Positions 16,104 through 24,758 of a stretch of 64,000 nucleotides of DNA are shown piece by piece. This DNA is from Streptosporangium brasiliense. Lineage in GTDB: Bacteria > Actinomycetota > Actinomycetes > Streptosporangiales > Streptosporangiaceae. Location of the stretch: the NCBI RefSeq assembly GCF_030811595.1, contig NZ_JAUSRB010000002.1:1922001-1986000 (forward strand), read 5' to 3'. Each line of letters begins with the position of its first letter. Positions within the stretch are counted from its first letter, which is position 1. Below the pieces are notes generated by a model. That model was given only the letters and a program-made list of their open reading frames with translations, ran no database searches and was not told where the DNA came from. The position numbers and the translations under genes were made by a program.

Positions 16104-16829
16104 TCAGTTCGGCGGGGTCAGATCGACGAAGGCGGTGCAGTTACCCGGCCACGCCGGGTTCCCGGGGGTCCCGGGGGTGGGCTGCACGGTGCACCTCGTG
16201 TGGGCGATCTCGCCGATCGCGCTCCGCACCGTGACATGGATGTCGTTGCCCATGCTCGCCATGGAGACGCCGACCACGCTGCCGGGATAGTTCGCCACCG
16301 ATGAGATGTCGACCCAGCGGGGCACCGTCCGCAGGTCCCGGATCAACGTCGCCCCGTTGCTCTTGACGGCCCCGATGAACGTGAGGCTGCCCTGGAACGC
16401 CGTGGCGACGCTCGCGCTCGACCCCTGCGGCCCCTGGGGGCCCCGTGGCCCCGTCAGGCCTTGCTGACCTTGCGGACCCTGCTGACCTTGTGACCCCTGA
16501 GGGCCGGGCAGACCCTGAGGGCCTTGAGGGCCCCGGGCTCCCTGCGGGCCGCGTACGCATTTGGAATTCTTGGCGTATCCGTTTCTGCAGTCCGTCCATG
16601 CGCGGGCCGCCGACTTCTGGGAGGCGATGCTGAAATAGTGGTTCAGCGCCGCCCCGCCGTTGGGGAAGGCGGAGCGCGGGCGGACGGTGTCCGATTTATC
16701 GGCGGCACCGGCCGGAGCCTGGTGTGATACCGCGAGAAATGCGCTGATCACCGCCATTGTGGTGATCCAAGCCCGGCCCCGCCTGCCGGGCCGCGGAGAC
16801 GGGACGCCCCTGCTGTCATTGGGAGTCAT
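16104..16829 (-). CDS. Secreted collagen-like protein
   Basis: This 241-residue protein has an N-terminal export signal (basic [10 protein letters not shown], then a hydrophobic stretch [12 protein letters not shown], cleavage likely after QAPAGAA). A short globular region contains two Cys (TDCRNGY, NSKC). About 15 uninterrupted Gly-X-Y triplets follow, rich in GPQ, GLP and GQQ (roughly residues 94-138), and then a 100-residue beta-rich C-terminal domain ([11 protein letters not shown] to FVDLTPPN) with two Cys. The triplets should form a collagen-like triple helix with the C-terminal domain as trimerisation module. A surface or spore-coat role is a guess. Confidence 0.85.
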   Translation of the reverse strand: MTPNDSRGVPSPRPGRRGRAWITTMAVISAFLAVSHQAPAGAADKSDTVRPRSAFPNGGAALNHYFSIASQKSAARAWTDCRNGYAKNSKCVRGPQGARGPQGPQGLPGPQGSQGQQGPQGQQGLTGPRGPQGPQGSSASVATAFQGSLTFIGAVKSNGATLIRDLRTVPRWVDISSVANYPGSVVGVSMASMGNDIHVTVRSAIGEIAHTRCTVQPTPGTPGNPAWPGNCTAFVDLTPPN

Positions 16830-17183
16830 TTAGTTCCGTATCGTCGGTGATTTCAGTGAATCGGCATCGGATGAGACCGCCGTTGCGGCGGCAGCCGGGA
16901 GATACCCGCTGTCCGGTGGGATGGCACGTCGATCCGGTTAACGGAGATTAAATGAGTGTCGCAGTGACGGGAAAACGCAATTCGCGCACGCTTCCGGCGC
17001 TCTGCGTTTCCCGTCGAATTGTTCCTTCGGCGCCGATAATCGAATTAGATGTGATTGATTTGCGATGAGAGTGCTTGGCCGAGATTCGGCGGGTCGCGGC
17101 TGCACCGGGGCACGGTGCCGCCGCCCTCCCGGCACCGCGGGAGGGCGGCGGCTCACAGACGTCGGCTCACAGACGCCGGCCGG
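16830..17183. other. Noncoding stretch
   Basis: No gene is supported. It separates two minus-strand genes and should carry the collagen-like gene promoter in its left part. Short repeats of GGCTCACAGACG flank the stop of the phytase-like gene (17150-17180). Confidence 0.35.
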
Positions 17184-18368
17184 TCACAGGTAGACGCGGG
17201 GGTTGGCCAGGAGCGGACGCGGCAGCCGTACGGTGATGAACTCGTTGTCGTCGGGCCTGCCCGGCGTGCGGCCGGAGGAGAACGGGAAGTTGTTGTCGTC
17301 GAGCACGCCCAGCGTCCAGTCGTCGAGGATCACGACGTCCTCGATGGTCTGGAACGGGAAGCGGAAGGTCTCCCCGGAGCCGCCCAGGCCGCGTGGGTCG
17401 GCCAGGTCCAGCAGATCGGCGACGAGGGTCTTGCGCAGCTCCTGGCCACGGGTGTCCACGAGATAGATGCGCTTGGTCCTGGCCTCCTCCCCCTGGAGGT
17501 TGTCGCGCTCGATGACCAGGAACCGGTGCCGGTCGACCGCGATCATGTCGCCGATCGCGTTGTCGGGGCTGTCCAGCCGGTAGGTCCAGCGCTTGCCGGT
17601 GTAGGCGTGCCGGCGCAGGTCGAACTCGTGCATCCGCAGCGTTCCGGCCGGATCGCCGGAGACGGTGCCCTCCAGCAGCGGATAGAGGGCGCGGCCGTCG
17701 ACCGAGCGGGCCATGCCCTCGAACCCCTTGCTCCGGCCCAGGTTGGGCTGCTCCCCGCCGAGGGACGGGTTCTCCGGGGCCTTCACGCCGGGCAGCGGGA
17801 CGGGGGCCTCCAGCAGCTTGCCGGAGGGGGAGAAGTGGAGCAGGAACGGGCCGAACTCGTCGCCGATCCAGTAGGTCCCGTCGAGGGTCCGCACGATCGA
17901 CTCCACGTCGAAGTCGGCGCCGGTCAGCATCCGGTCGGCGCGGACCAGCGGCCAGGTCACATGGCCGTCGGGGTCGCTCAGGCCGAACCCGCCCAGCACC
18001 TTGACCTCGCCCCGCCGGAAGTCGGGCTTGATCCGGTGCACCCGCAGCAGGAAGTCGGCGCTGTTGGCCTTGGCGCCGTAGCCGTTGTCGGACAGCACGT
18101 CGAAGGTGCCGTCGTGCCGCCGCACGATGCCGCTGAACCCCTGCACCGGCTGCGCGGCGAACGGCGGGGTCACACCGTTGACCGGGGCAGTGCCGAGCTG
18201 GGCCCCCGACGGCTCGCTCCCGGGCACGAACGTCTGGGCGGGCAGGGAGGCGAACCCGGTCAGCGTGGCCCGGTCGGACCCGGGGTGCCAGGGGTCGGCC
18301 ACCGCGGGCGCGGCCATCGCCAGTGCCAGTACGGCCGCGCCCAGGGTGATCGTCATGCGTCGTCTCAT
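17184..18368 (-). CDS. Secreted esterase-like-phytase family protein
   Basis: This 394-residue exported protein has the signal peptide RRRMTITLGAAVLALAMAAP with cleavage near AVADP. The mature part matches the esterase-like activity of phytase family (beta-propeller). Conserved acidic motifs are VLSDNGYGAKANSADF, YWIGDEFGPFLLHF and KGFEGMARSVDG, and the end is LGVLDDNNFPFS. Biochemical activity in the family is poorly established, and phosphatase or phosphodiesterase activity is possible. It has no linked genes. Confidence 0.88.
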   Translation of the reverse strand: MRRRMTITLGAAVLALAMAAPAVADPWHPGSDRATLTGFASLPAQTFVPGSEPSGAQLGTAPVNGVTPPFAAQPVQGFSGIVRRHDGTFDVLSDNGYGAKANSADFLLRVHRIKPDFRRGEVKVLGGFGLSDPDGHVTWPLVRADRMLTGADFDVESIVRTLDGTYWIGDEFGPFLLHFSPSGKLLEAPVPLPGVKAPENPSLGGEQPNLGRSKGFEGMARSVDGRALYPLLEGTVSGDPAGTLRMHEFDLRRHAYTGKRWTYRLDSPDNAIGDMIAVDRHRFLVIERDNLQGEEARTKRIYLVDTRGQELRKTLVADLLDLADPRGLGGSGETFRFPFQTIEDVVILDDWTLGVLDDNNFPFSSGRTPGRPDDNEFITVRLPRPLLANPRVYL

Positions 18369-18724
18369 GGCGGCACGCTAGGGAGCCCGCGTGAACTGCC
18401 GATGTTGTGGTGCGGGCCGCACAGCAAACAGCGGCAGAGCCGTACAAAAACCTTCAGACACGTGCATATGGCTACAGATAGTCGGATGGCAGGACAGAAC
18501 CAGCCTTAAGGCCTGTCCGGCGTTCCGCTCATGAGACGGGGGACTCTCCCGCCCCGCATCGTCCGGCCCCTGTTGAGTCCTCCCGTGACCGGTTCCGCCC
18601 CCTGTTGAGTCCTCCCGTGACCGGTTCCGGCCGGGGGACTCCCGCGCTTCTCCACAGGACGATGCAACAGTTCGCCGGGCAAGTCCATCTGAGAGGTGAC
18701 ACGGACGGCGGAAGGCGGAGGCAG
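18369..18724. other. Intergenic region with 31-bp direct repeat and ECF-type promoter
   Basis: A 31-34 bp unit containing CCCTGTTGAGTCCTCCCGTG is present twice in tandem at about 18566-18630. Further on, GATGCAAC (18661-18668) and CATC (18686-18689) are 17 bp apart, like an ECF sigma promoter (-35 AAC, -10 CGTC type). The same block precedes the paralogous sigma gene at 20.5 kb. Confidence 0.5.
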
Positions 18725-19240
18725 TTGGAAGCAGATCCTCGGTTCGCCGGGTTCGTCGCCGAGCGCGGTGATGCGCTGTTGCGTTACGGCTACGTCCTGG
18801 CCGGGAACCCGCACGACGCGGCCGACCTGGTGCAGGAGGCGCTGCTGAAGCTGCGCGCCTCCTGGCCGAGACTGCGTGCCAAGGACAATCCGGAAAGTTA
18901 TGTGCGCACCACCATGGCCAGGCTGCACACGGCGGCCTGGCGATTGCGGCGGCGCGAACTGCTGGCCTGGGACCCACCGGAGCACGGATACCACGACGCG
19001 CTGCCCGGCGAAGACGAGCAGGCCCTGTGGGAGGCACTGGCCGGGTTGCCCCGCAAGCAGCGGGTGGTGCTGGTGTTGCGTTACTACGAGGGGCTGAGCG
19101 ACGAGGAGATCGCGGCGGCCCTGAAGATCTCTCGTGGGACCGTGCGGAGCCAGGCGTCGCGGGCGCTCGGCAAGCTCCGGTCCACGGTGGGCGAGCACAT
19201 CGAGGAAGGCGTCATGTCGGATCGTGGGGAGCGGCGATGA
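18725..19240 (+). CDS. SigE-family ECF sigma factor, first of a tandem pair
   Basis: Region 2 is seen as RFAGFVAERGDALLRYGYVL, NPHDAADLVQEALLKLRASW and YVRTTMARLHTAAWRLRRRE. Region 4 is LAGLPRKQRVVLVLRYYEGL followed by SDEEIAAALKISRGTVRSQ. The frame is open from 18605, with an ATG at 18662. That ATG overlaps the promoter-like GATGCAAC, while TTG at 18725 has GGAAGG and GGAGG upstream and matches the start of the paralogue at 20530, so it is preferred. The stop overlaps the next ATG (ATGA), coupling it to its partner gene. Confidence 0.88.
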   Translation: MEADPRFAGFVAERGDALLRYGYVLAGNPHDAADLVQEALLKLRASWPRLRAKDNPESYVRTTMARLHTAAWRLRRRELLAWDPPEHGYHDALPGEDEQALWEALAGLPRKQRVVLVLRYYEGLSDEEIAAALKISRGTVRSQASRALGKLRSTVGEHIEEGVMSDRGERR

Positions 19241-20436
19241 CTGGCATCGAAGATCGGTTGAGCAGGACCCTGGAACACGTGGCCGATCGAGCGCCGCGGC
19301 TGGCCCCCTCGGCGGCGGAGCGGCTGGAGACCGGCCACCGGCGGCGCAGGCACAGGTCCCAGGCGCTGCTCGCGGCGGCGGCCGTGGTGGTGGTCGCCGG
19401 CGGGGCGGTCGTGGGCCTGCAGAGGGCCGGCGACGGGAGGGCGTTGCCCGCGGTCGGCCCGTCGGAAGCGCCGTCCGTGGCGATCAGCGTCGCCGCGCGA
19501 CCCGTCGAGAAGGTGTGGCCGCAGGCCGTGTGGAAGATACCCGTCAAGGACCCCGAGGGCAGGGAACTGCGTCCCGTCGCGCTGACCGACGACGGGATGC
19601 TGCTGATCAAGGCATGGCGCAAGGTCGAGCAGCCTGAGGTTCTCTACCTCTACAACCTGGCCGGAAGGGATCTGCGGAAGATCGCGGACGTGCGCCGGCC
19701 GAGGAAGGCCGCGGGGGGCGTCGCGGGCTTCAGCATGGGTGAGGGCGTGGTGGCGTGGTGGACGTCGACGAAGACCTCCGTACGCCTCTGGGCCGTGCCG
19801 CTGACCGGCGGCGAGGTCAGGCAGGTGGCCGAGCACAAGACCGGAGGCGACGTGATCGACAGCCTTGCCGTGGCGGAAGGCGCGATCGTGTTCTCCGTGC
19901 TGAAGGGCGGGGTGTTCAGCGTTCCTCTGGACGGGGGCCAGGTGACGCCGGTCGACCGTGGGACCGGGCTGCACCTGTTGTCCTGGCCGTGGGCGGGCTC
20001 GCCGGGCACGTGGAGCCCCCAGGACGGGGCGCCGTTCACCCACCTGGTCAACCTGGAGACCGGGCAGGCCGGCGACGCGGCACCGGCCGGCCAGGGAACG
20101 CAGCTGCTCGCCTGCGGCGTTCAGTCCTGCCTCGCGACGACCTCCGGCGGCGCCAGAGCGTTCACCCGGCTGCGTGACGGCTCAGATCAGCAGGAGGTGC
20201 CGACCGGCTTCCAGATCCCGGAGCCGCCCAGCCAGAGCCGCTTCTACGTGCGCACCCTCGGAGGCGAGGCCCCGGGCCTTGGGCTCTACGACCTGAAGAC
20301 CGGGACGCTGGCGGACCTGGGCATCAGGGACGAGGCCGCGCGGGGCGAGGTCCCGGTCGCCGACCGGGCCGGGCGGATGATGACATATCTGACCGCGAGC
20401 GGCAGGTACGTGATCGACCTGTCCAGGATTCCCTGA
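19237..20436 (+). CDS. Membrane-anchored beta-propeller-like partner of the sigma factor
   Basis: This 399-residue protein has a short cytosolic segment rich in His/Arg (RLETGHRRRRHRSQ), one membrane helix at about residues 47-64, and a large extracellular domain. That domain has repeated motifs typical of propeller blades (TDDGMLLIKAW, MGEGVVAWWTS, AVAEGAIVFSVLKGG) and a conserved GLHLLSWPWAG. It overlaps the upstream sigma gene by four bases. The layout suggests an anti-sigma or sensor role, although no classical zinc-binding anti-sigma motif (HxxxCxxC) is present. A close paralogue is at 21006. Confidence 0.75.
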   Translation: MTGIEDRLSRTLEHVADRAPRLAPSAAERLETGHRRRRHRSQALLAAAAVVVVAGGAVVGLQRAGDGRALPAVGPSEAPSVAISVAARPVEKVWPQAVWKIPVKDPEGRELRPVALTDDGMLLIKAWRKVEQPEVLYLYNLAGRDLRKIADVRRPRKAAGGVAGFSMGEGVVAWWTSTKTSVRLWAVPLTGGEVRQVAEHKTGGDVIDSLAVAEGAIVFSVLKGGVFSVPLDGGQVTPVDRGTGLHLLSWPWAGSPGTWSPQDGAPFTHLVNLETGQAGDAAPAGQGTQLLACGVQSCLATTSGGARAFTRLRDGSDQQEVPTGFQIPEPPSQSRFYVRTLGGEAPGLGLYDLKTGTLADLGIRDEAARGEVPVADRAGRMMTYLTASGRYVIDLSRIP

Positions 20437-20500
20437 CCGGGGCCAGGATTCCCTGACCGGGAGCTGGCCGGGTGATGCAACAGAGCCGGGTGATGCAACA
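20425..20500. repeat. Two short tandem duplications between the paired operons
   Basis: CCAGGATTCCCTGACCGGG, which includes the stop codon of the preceding gene, is repeated once. Next, GAGCCGGGTGATGCAACAGA-type sequence is repeated once, duplicating the GATGCAAC promoter element (20474-20480 and 20492-20498). Confidence 0.6.
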
Positions 20501-20520
20501 GAACGGTCCCCCCGTGCGTC
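20492..20520 (+). promoter_or_regulatory. Putative ECF promoter for the second sigma gene
   Basis: GATGCAAC ends at 20499 and is followed after 17 bp by CGTC at 20517-20520. The transcript would then start about 8-10 bp further, at or beside the GTG start codon at 20530, giving a leaderless message. The same arrangement (CATC in place of CGTC) precedes the paralogue at 18725, which suggests autoregulation by one or both sigma factors. Confidence 0.45.
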
Positions 20521-20529
20521 CCTGGGATC

Positions 20530-21006
20530 GTGGAGTTCAGCGATTTCGTCGCGGCGCGCGGGGACGCGCTGTACCGGTACGGCTACGTCCTCACCGGCAA
20601 CGCCGAGGACGCGGCCGACCTGACGCAGGAGGCGCTGATGCGCCTGGGAGACGCCTGGTCCAGGATCCGGAAAAGAGATGACCCGGAGGGATACGTCCGT
20701 ACGACCATGGCCCGCCTGCACATCAGCATCTGGCGGCGGCTGCGCAGGGAACGGCTGGTCGCGGCGGTCCCGGAGACGGCCTACACCGATGACCGTCTCG
20801 ACGATGACATCGGCCTGTGGAAGGAGCTGAAGGGCCTGCCGCCCCGGCAGCGGGCCGTGCTGGTCCTGCGCTACTACGAGGACCTGCCGGACCAGGAGAT
20901 CGCCGAGCTCCTCGGCGTTTCGCGGGGCACGGTACGCAGCCAGGCGGCCCGTGCGCTGGAAAAACTCAGAATCCGGGTCACCGATCTCGAAACGGGGCGA
21001 GTGTGA
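20530..21006 (+). CDS. SigE-family ECF sigma factor, second of a tandem pair
   Basis: This 158-residue sigma factor is paralogous to the one at 18725 along its whole length: FSDFVAARGDALYRYGYVLT, EDAADLTQEALMRLGDAWSR, then region 4 LPPRQRAVLVLRYYEDLPDQ and EIAELLGVSRGTVRSQAAR. GTG at 20530 has no Shine-Dalgarno, and the predicted promoter would make it leaderless. Its stop (TGA ending at 21006) overlaps the next ATG by one base. Confidence 0.88.
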   Translation: MEFSDFVAARGDALYRYGYVLTGNAEDAADLTQEALMRLGDAWSRIRKRDDPEGYVRTTMARLHISIWRRLRRERLVAAVPETAYTDDRLDDDIGLWKELKGLPPRQRAVLVLRYYEDLPDQEIAELLGVSRGTVRSQAARALEKLRIRVTDLETGRV

Positions 21007-22349
21007 TGACGTACGACAGGAGCGAGGCGGAGCTGGCCCGCACGCTGGCCGGCGCGGCCGACGCCGCGCCTCCACCGGTGGACGACCTGCTCGCGGCGGT
21101 CCACCGGCGGCGCGGGCGGCGCACGCGCAGGCGGGTGCAGTCAGCGCTCGCGGTCGCCGGGGTGATCGCGGTGATCGGTGGCGGTACGGCGGTGGCCAGG
21201 GGATCCTTCTCCAGCGGGGGCGGAGAAGGGAATGCGCTCACCAAGGTGACGGCCGCGCCGTCCTCCGAGGACCGGGCCGGCGAGGACGGGGCCGAGGAGG
21301 CCGGGCGGCTCGACGTCCGGCCCGCCGCGGAGGTCTGGCCCTCGGCGGTGTCCACGATCCCGGCCGCGGCGCCGGACGGCTGGCGCTACCGGCCGGTGAC
21401 CGGGCTGAGCGCCACCGAGCTGCTGCTGACCGCCGAGTCCTCCTTCGAGAAGGCCGGGCGGCTGGAGGTCTACGACACCGCGACCCGCGAGCGCAGGATC
21501 CTCACCGAGATGACCGAGCCGCCGGGGGTGAAGGGCTACTTCGTCCAGGACGTCGAGGTGGGTCCCGAGCACATCGCCTGGTACGGCACCAGGCCCAACA
21601 GCGGTGAGAAGTGGGCCGACTTCTGGGTGGTGCCCCGTTCCGGCGGTACGGCCAAGCGGATCGCAGAGGTGTCCGGCGGCGTGGACGTGGAGCGGATCGC
21701 CGTCACCCGCGACCACGTCCTCTGGTCCGACCGTTCGGGGGGCGTCTCCCGCGTCCCGATCACCGGAGGCACTCCGGAGAAGGTCCCCGGCGGAGAAGGG
21801 CTCCACCTGCTCTCCTGGCCGTGGGCCGCGGACTACGTCAGGTCCAGCGGCATGTGGAAGAACCAGAGCGCGCTCGTCAACCTGGAGACGGGCGAGCGGC
21901 AGGAGATCCAGGTGCCCGACGGGGTGAGCGGGCTGCGCTGCTCCGAGACCTGGTGCGCCGGGCAGCGGAAGGGCGGCGGTCTCCTCGTGCAGCGGCCGGA
22001 CGGCTCGGACAGCCGGGACGTGGCGGATCTCTCCTACGGAGGGGACCTGGACATCGCGCTGGGACGCCATCTCACGGTCTCCCTGTCCGGTCCTTCCAGA
22101 AAGTTCTTCTCCGCGTCCTACGACCTGGCCACGGGCGCCGCGGGCGGGATCGGGTGGGTGAGCGAGGACGGCACCTCGGGCGGCATGGGCACCGGGATCT
22201 CCTCCAGCCCCAGCTCGATCCACTACTGGCGGGCGGGCACCGTGAAGACGGAGAAGGTCTGCCACAAGGGTGCCTGCGGCACCGAGGAGGTGGGCAAGGC
22301 GACGGAGTACACGGTGCTGAACCTTCTCGCCGTCCCTCCGGCGGAATAA
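21006..22349 (+). CDS. Membrane-anchored propeller-like partner, paralogue of the 19237 gene
   Basis: This 447-residue protein has the same plan as the upstream partner: a basic cytosolic segment (AVHRRRGRRTRRRVQSALAV), a membrane helix at about residues 47-63, and an extracellular domain with matching blade motifs (DVRPAAEVWPSAVSTIPAAA, ITRD/VTRDHVLWSDRSGG) and a shared GLHLLSWPWAA. Paired Cys occur in GLRCSETWCAG and KVCHKGACG. Start ATG overlaps the sigma stop. The tandem duplication of a whole sigma/partner operon implies that the partners recognise different signals. Confidence 0.75.
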   Translation: MTYDRSEAELARTLAGAADAAPPPVDDLLAAVHRRRGRRTRRRVQSALAVAGVIAVIGGGTAVARGSFSSGGGEGNALTKVTAAPSSEDRAGEDGAEEAGRLDVRPAAEVWPSAVSTIPAAAPDGWRYRPVTGLSATELLLTAESSFEKAGRLEVYDTATRERRILTEMTEPPGVKGYFVQDVEVGPEHIAWYGTRPNSGEKWADFWVVPRSGGTAKRIAEVSGGVDVERIAVTRDHVLWSDRSGGVSRVPITGGTPEKVPGGEGLHLLSWPWAADYVRSSGMWKNQSALVNLETGERQEIQVPDGVSGLRCSETWCAGQRKGGGLLVQRPDGSDSRDVADLSYGGDLDIALGRHLTVSLSGPSRKFFSASYDLATGAAGGIGWVSEDGTSGGMGTGISSSPSSIHYWRAGTVKTEKVCHKGACGTEEVGKATEYTVLNLLAVPPAE

Positions 22350-22359
22350 AGTTCCGAGC

Positions 22360-22824
22360 ATGAGGATCTTCAAGGATGTCATGGAGCTCAAGGCGGCCGT
22401 CGGCGAGCACCTGGGCTACACCGAATGGCGCCAGGTCACCCAGGAACAGGTCAACCTGTTCGCCGACGCGACCGACGACCACCAGTGGATCCACGTCGAC
22501 GTCGAGAAGGCGGCGCAGGGCCCGTTCAAGGGGACCATCGCCCACGGCTACCTGAGCCTGGCGCTGCTGCCGTCGTTCATGACGGAGCTGATGGAGGTGG
22601 GCAGCCTGGCCATGGGCATCAACTACGGGCTCAACAGGGTCCGCTTCCCCGCGCCGGTCCCGGTCGGCGCGCGGATCCGGGCCGGAGCGGAGCTCGGCGA
22701 CGTCAAGGGGACCCCCTCGGGCTACCTGTCGAGCATGCGCCTGACCATCGAGGTGGAAGGCCAGAAGCGGGCCGCCTGCGTCGCCGACACCCTCTCCCTC
22801 TACGTCCCCGAGAAGACGTCCTGA
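22360..22824 (+). CDS. MaoC-family (R)-specific enoyl-CoA hydratase
   Basis: This 154-residue hot-dog-fold hydratase contains the hydratase-2 signature FADATDDHQWIHVDVEKA, with catalytic Asp and His, followed by GPFKGTIAHGYLSLALLPS. It probably hydrates trans-2-enoyl-CoA to (R)-3-hydroxyacyl-CoA. It lies ten bases after the preceding gene without a clear ribosome binding site, and its function is unrelated to the sigma/partner pairs. Confidence 0.9.
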   Translation: MRIFKDVMELKAAVGEHLGYTEWRQVTQEQVNLFADATDDHQWIHVDVEKAAQGPFKGTIAHGYLSLALLPSFMTELMEVGSLAMGINYGLNRVRFPAPVPVGARIRAGAELGDVKGTPSGYLSSMRLTIEVEGQKRAACVADTLSLYVPEKTS

Positions 22825-22863
22825 GCGGGTGTCGAGGGACCGGGAGTTTCCGAGATCGGAGCC

Positions 22864-23499
22864 CTACGTCCCCGCTGACAGCTCCTGAGCGAGGATCGCG
22901 GCCTGGACGCGGCTGCGGAGACCCAGCTTGTTCAGCACCCTGCTGACGTGGGTCTTCGTGGTCGCCTCCGCCATGTCCAGCTCGGTGGAGATCTCCGCGT
23001 TCGACATGCCCCGCCCGATGCAGGCCAGCACCTCACGCTCACGCGGTGTCAGGCTGCCGATCTCCTGCGGCCTGCGCTCCGGGACGGACGTCCCGAAGGC
23101 CGAGATCAGCCGCCGGGTGACCGACGGCGAGATGAGCCCGTCCCCCCGGGCCACCACCCGCAGCGCGTCCACCAGCGCGCCGGCGTCGGTGTTCTTGAGC
23201 AGGAACCCGGCGGCCCCCGCCCGCAGCGCCCCGAAGATGTATTCGTCGATGTCGAACGTGGTCAGGATCAGGACGTCGGCGATCCCGCTCAGCTCGCGCG
23301 TCGCGGAGATCCCGTCCAGCTTCGGCATCCGGATGTCCATCAGCACCACGTCGGGCCGTAGGGCGATGGCCATGGCGACGGCCTGCTCGCCGTCCGCGGC
23401 CTCCCCGACGACCTCGATGTCCTCCTGACCTCCGAGGATGAGGACGATCCCGGCGCGGACCGCCGCGTGGTCGTCGGCGACGAGGACTCGGATGGTCAT
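22864..23499 (-). CDS. NarL/LuxR-type response regulator
   Basis: The receiver domain starts MTIRVLVADDHAAVRAGI, with phosphoacceptor Asp in VVLMDIRMPKLDG, Thr in VLILTTFDIDEY and Lys in GFLLKNTDAG. The C-terminal LuxR HTH is SLTPREREVLACIGRGMSN followed by EISTELDMAEATTKTHVSR. It is 211 residues long, standard for the family. Its ATG overlaps the kinase stop (ATGA), so the two are co-translated. Confidence 0.95.
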   Translation of the reverse strand: MTIRVLVADDHAAVRAGIVLILGGQEDIEVVGEAADGEQAVAMAIALRPDVVLMDIRMPKLDGISATRELSGIADVLILTTFDIDEYIFGALRAGAAGFLLKNTDAGALVDALRVVARGDGLISPSVTRRLISAFGTSVPERRPQEIGSLTPREREVLACIGRGMSNAEISTELDMAEATTKTHVSRVLNKLGLRSRVQAAILAQELSAGT

Positions 23500-24626
23500 G
23501 AGATCTCCCCGGTGGGCAGTTCGGCGCGGACGCGCCAGCCGTCCTCGTACGGCCCGGCCTCGAAGAGGCCGCCGACGAGGGTGGTCCGTTCCCGCATGCC
23601 GATGATCCCGGCGCCCGCGCCGGGGAGCGCCCGCCCGGCGCCGCCGACCGGATTGTCCACGGTCAGCGTCACCAGGCCCGGCCGGTAGCCGATCACCAGG
23701 TCGGCGACCTTGCCGCCGTGCTTGAGCGCGTTGGTCAGCGACTCCTGGACGATCCGGTATCCGGCGAGATCCACCGGGGCGGGCAGCTCCCGGATGTCGC
23801 CGTCCACGCGGAGCCGTACGTCCAGCCCCGCCTCCCGGGCCCGCTCCACCAGCTCTTCCGCCTCGGCGACCCGCCGCCGCGTGGCCTCGGCCTCCTCGCC
23901 GTCCTGCCGGAGCAGTCCGATCATGGCGCGCATCTCGGCCATGCCCTGGACGCTGTTCTCCCGGATGGACTCCAGCACGCCCCGCACGGTCTCCGCGTCC
24001 AGATCCCTGCGGGACAGCACGGCCGTGGACTGGATGGCGATCGCGCTGAAGTGGTTGGCGATCATGTCGTGCAGCTCCCTGGCCATCCGGGCCCGCTCGG
24101 CGTCCACCGCCGCCTGCCGGTCCAGCTCGGCCAGCCGGGCGACCTGCTCGGCCCGGGCGCGCTCCAGCTCGGCCTGCTCCTGGAACTGCCTGATGACCAT
24201 CCCGGTGAGCACGGGGGTGATCCCGATCAGGCCGAGCTGGACGGCGGTCACCGGCAGGACGCCCAGGTCGCGGAAGATGAACACCGCGGTCGTCCCGCCG
24301 ATGACGGCGAAGACCGAGGTGACGCCGAGCAACCACTTGCCCAGCCGGGCCGGGCCGTACCGGGTGGAGGCGTAGAGGTTGTCGGTGAAGACCGCGATCG
24401 TGCCCATGGACGGGCCGAGGAAGCCGTCGGCGGTCAGCGCGACGACGCCCAGCGCGAGGGCGGCCCTCGGCGAGGTCCGCCGCACCGCGACCCCCAGGCA
24501 GCTGACCAGCAGCGGCCCGGCGAGCAGGTAGGCGGGCGTCGACCGGTGCAGGTAGGCGCCGGCGAAGAGCAGGACGATGCCGACGACGAAGGAGGCCACG
24601 GCCCACAGCACGTCGTCCCGTCTCAT
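23496..24626 (-). CDS. Two-component sensor histidine kinase (NarL-partner, HisKA_3)
   Basis: The N-terminal half has five or six membrane helices (VLWAVASFVVGIVLLFAGAY to VTAVQLGLIGITPVL). A coiled segment follows, then the dimerisation/phosphoacceptor motif RMARELHDMIANHFSAIAIQ with His in ELHD. The HATPase part has the N box RIVQESLTNALKHG and the G box GAGAGIIGMRERTTL. ATG at 24626 (MRRDDVLWAV) is chosen over the longer frame to 24689 because coding starts at the first helix. It pairs with the overlapping response regulator; the signal is unknown. Confidence 0.93.
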   Translation of the reverse strand: MRRDDVLWAVASFVVGIVLLFAGAYLHRSTPAYLLAGPLLVSCLGVAVRRTSPRAALALGVVALTADGFLGPSMGTIAVFTDNLYASTRYGPARLGKWLLGVTSVFAVIGGTTAVFIFRDLGVLPVTAVQLGLIGITPVLTGMVIRQFQEQAELERARAEQVARLAELDRQAAVDAERARMARELHDMIANHFSAIAIQSTAVLSRRDLDAETVRGVLESIRENSVQGMAEMRAMIGLLRQDGEEAEATRRRVAEAEELVERAREAGLDVRLRVDGDIRELPAPVDLAGYRIVQESLTNALKHGGKVADLVIGYRPGLVTLTVDNPVGGAGRALPGAGAGIIGMRERTTLVGGLFEAGPYEDGWRVRAELPTGEIS

Positions 24627-24758
24627 GTCCCTTATCTCATCATCTCCGGGCGTCCCGTTGATCCGGAAGCAGGCGGGTCCGCCGTACACACAAGGATGTA
24701 GGCCGGTTCATCAGTGCCGACGATGCCCCGGCCGGTAGCGGCCCGGGATCATTGACGC

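Noticed and set aside
17055-18509. A 484-codon plus-strand frame
   Set aside because: It is a shadow of the esterase-like phytase gene; no motif and atypical composition.
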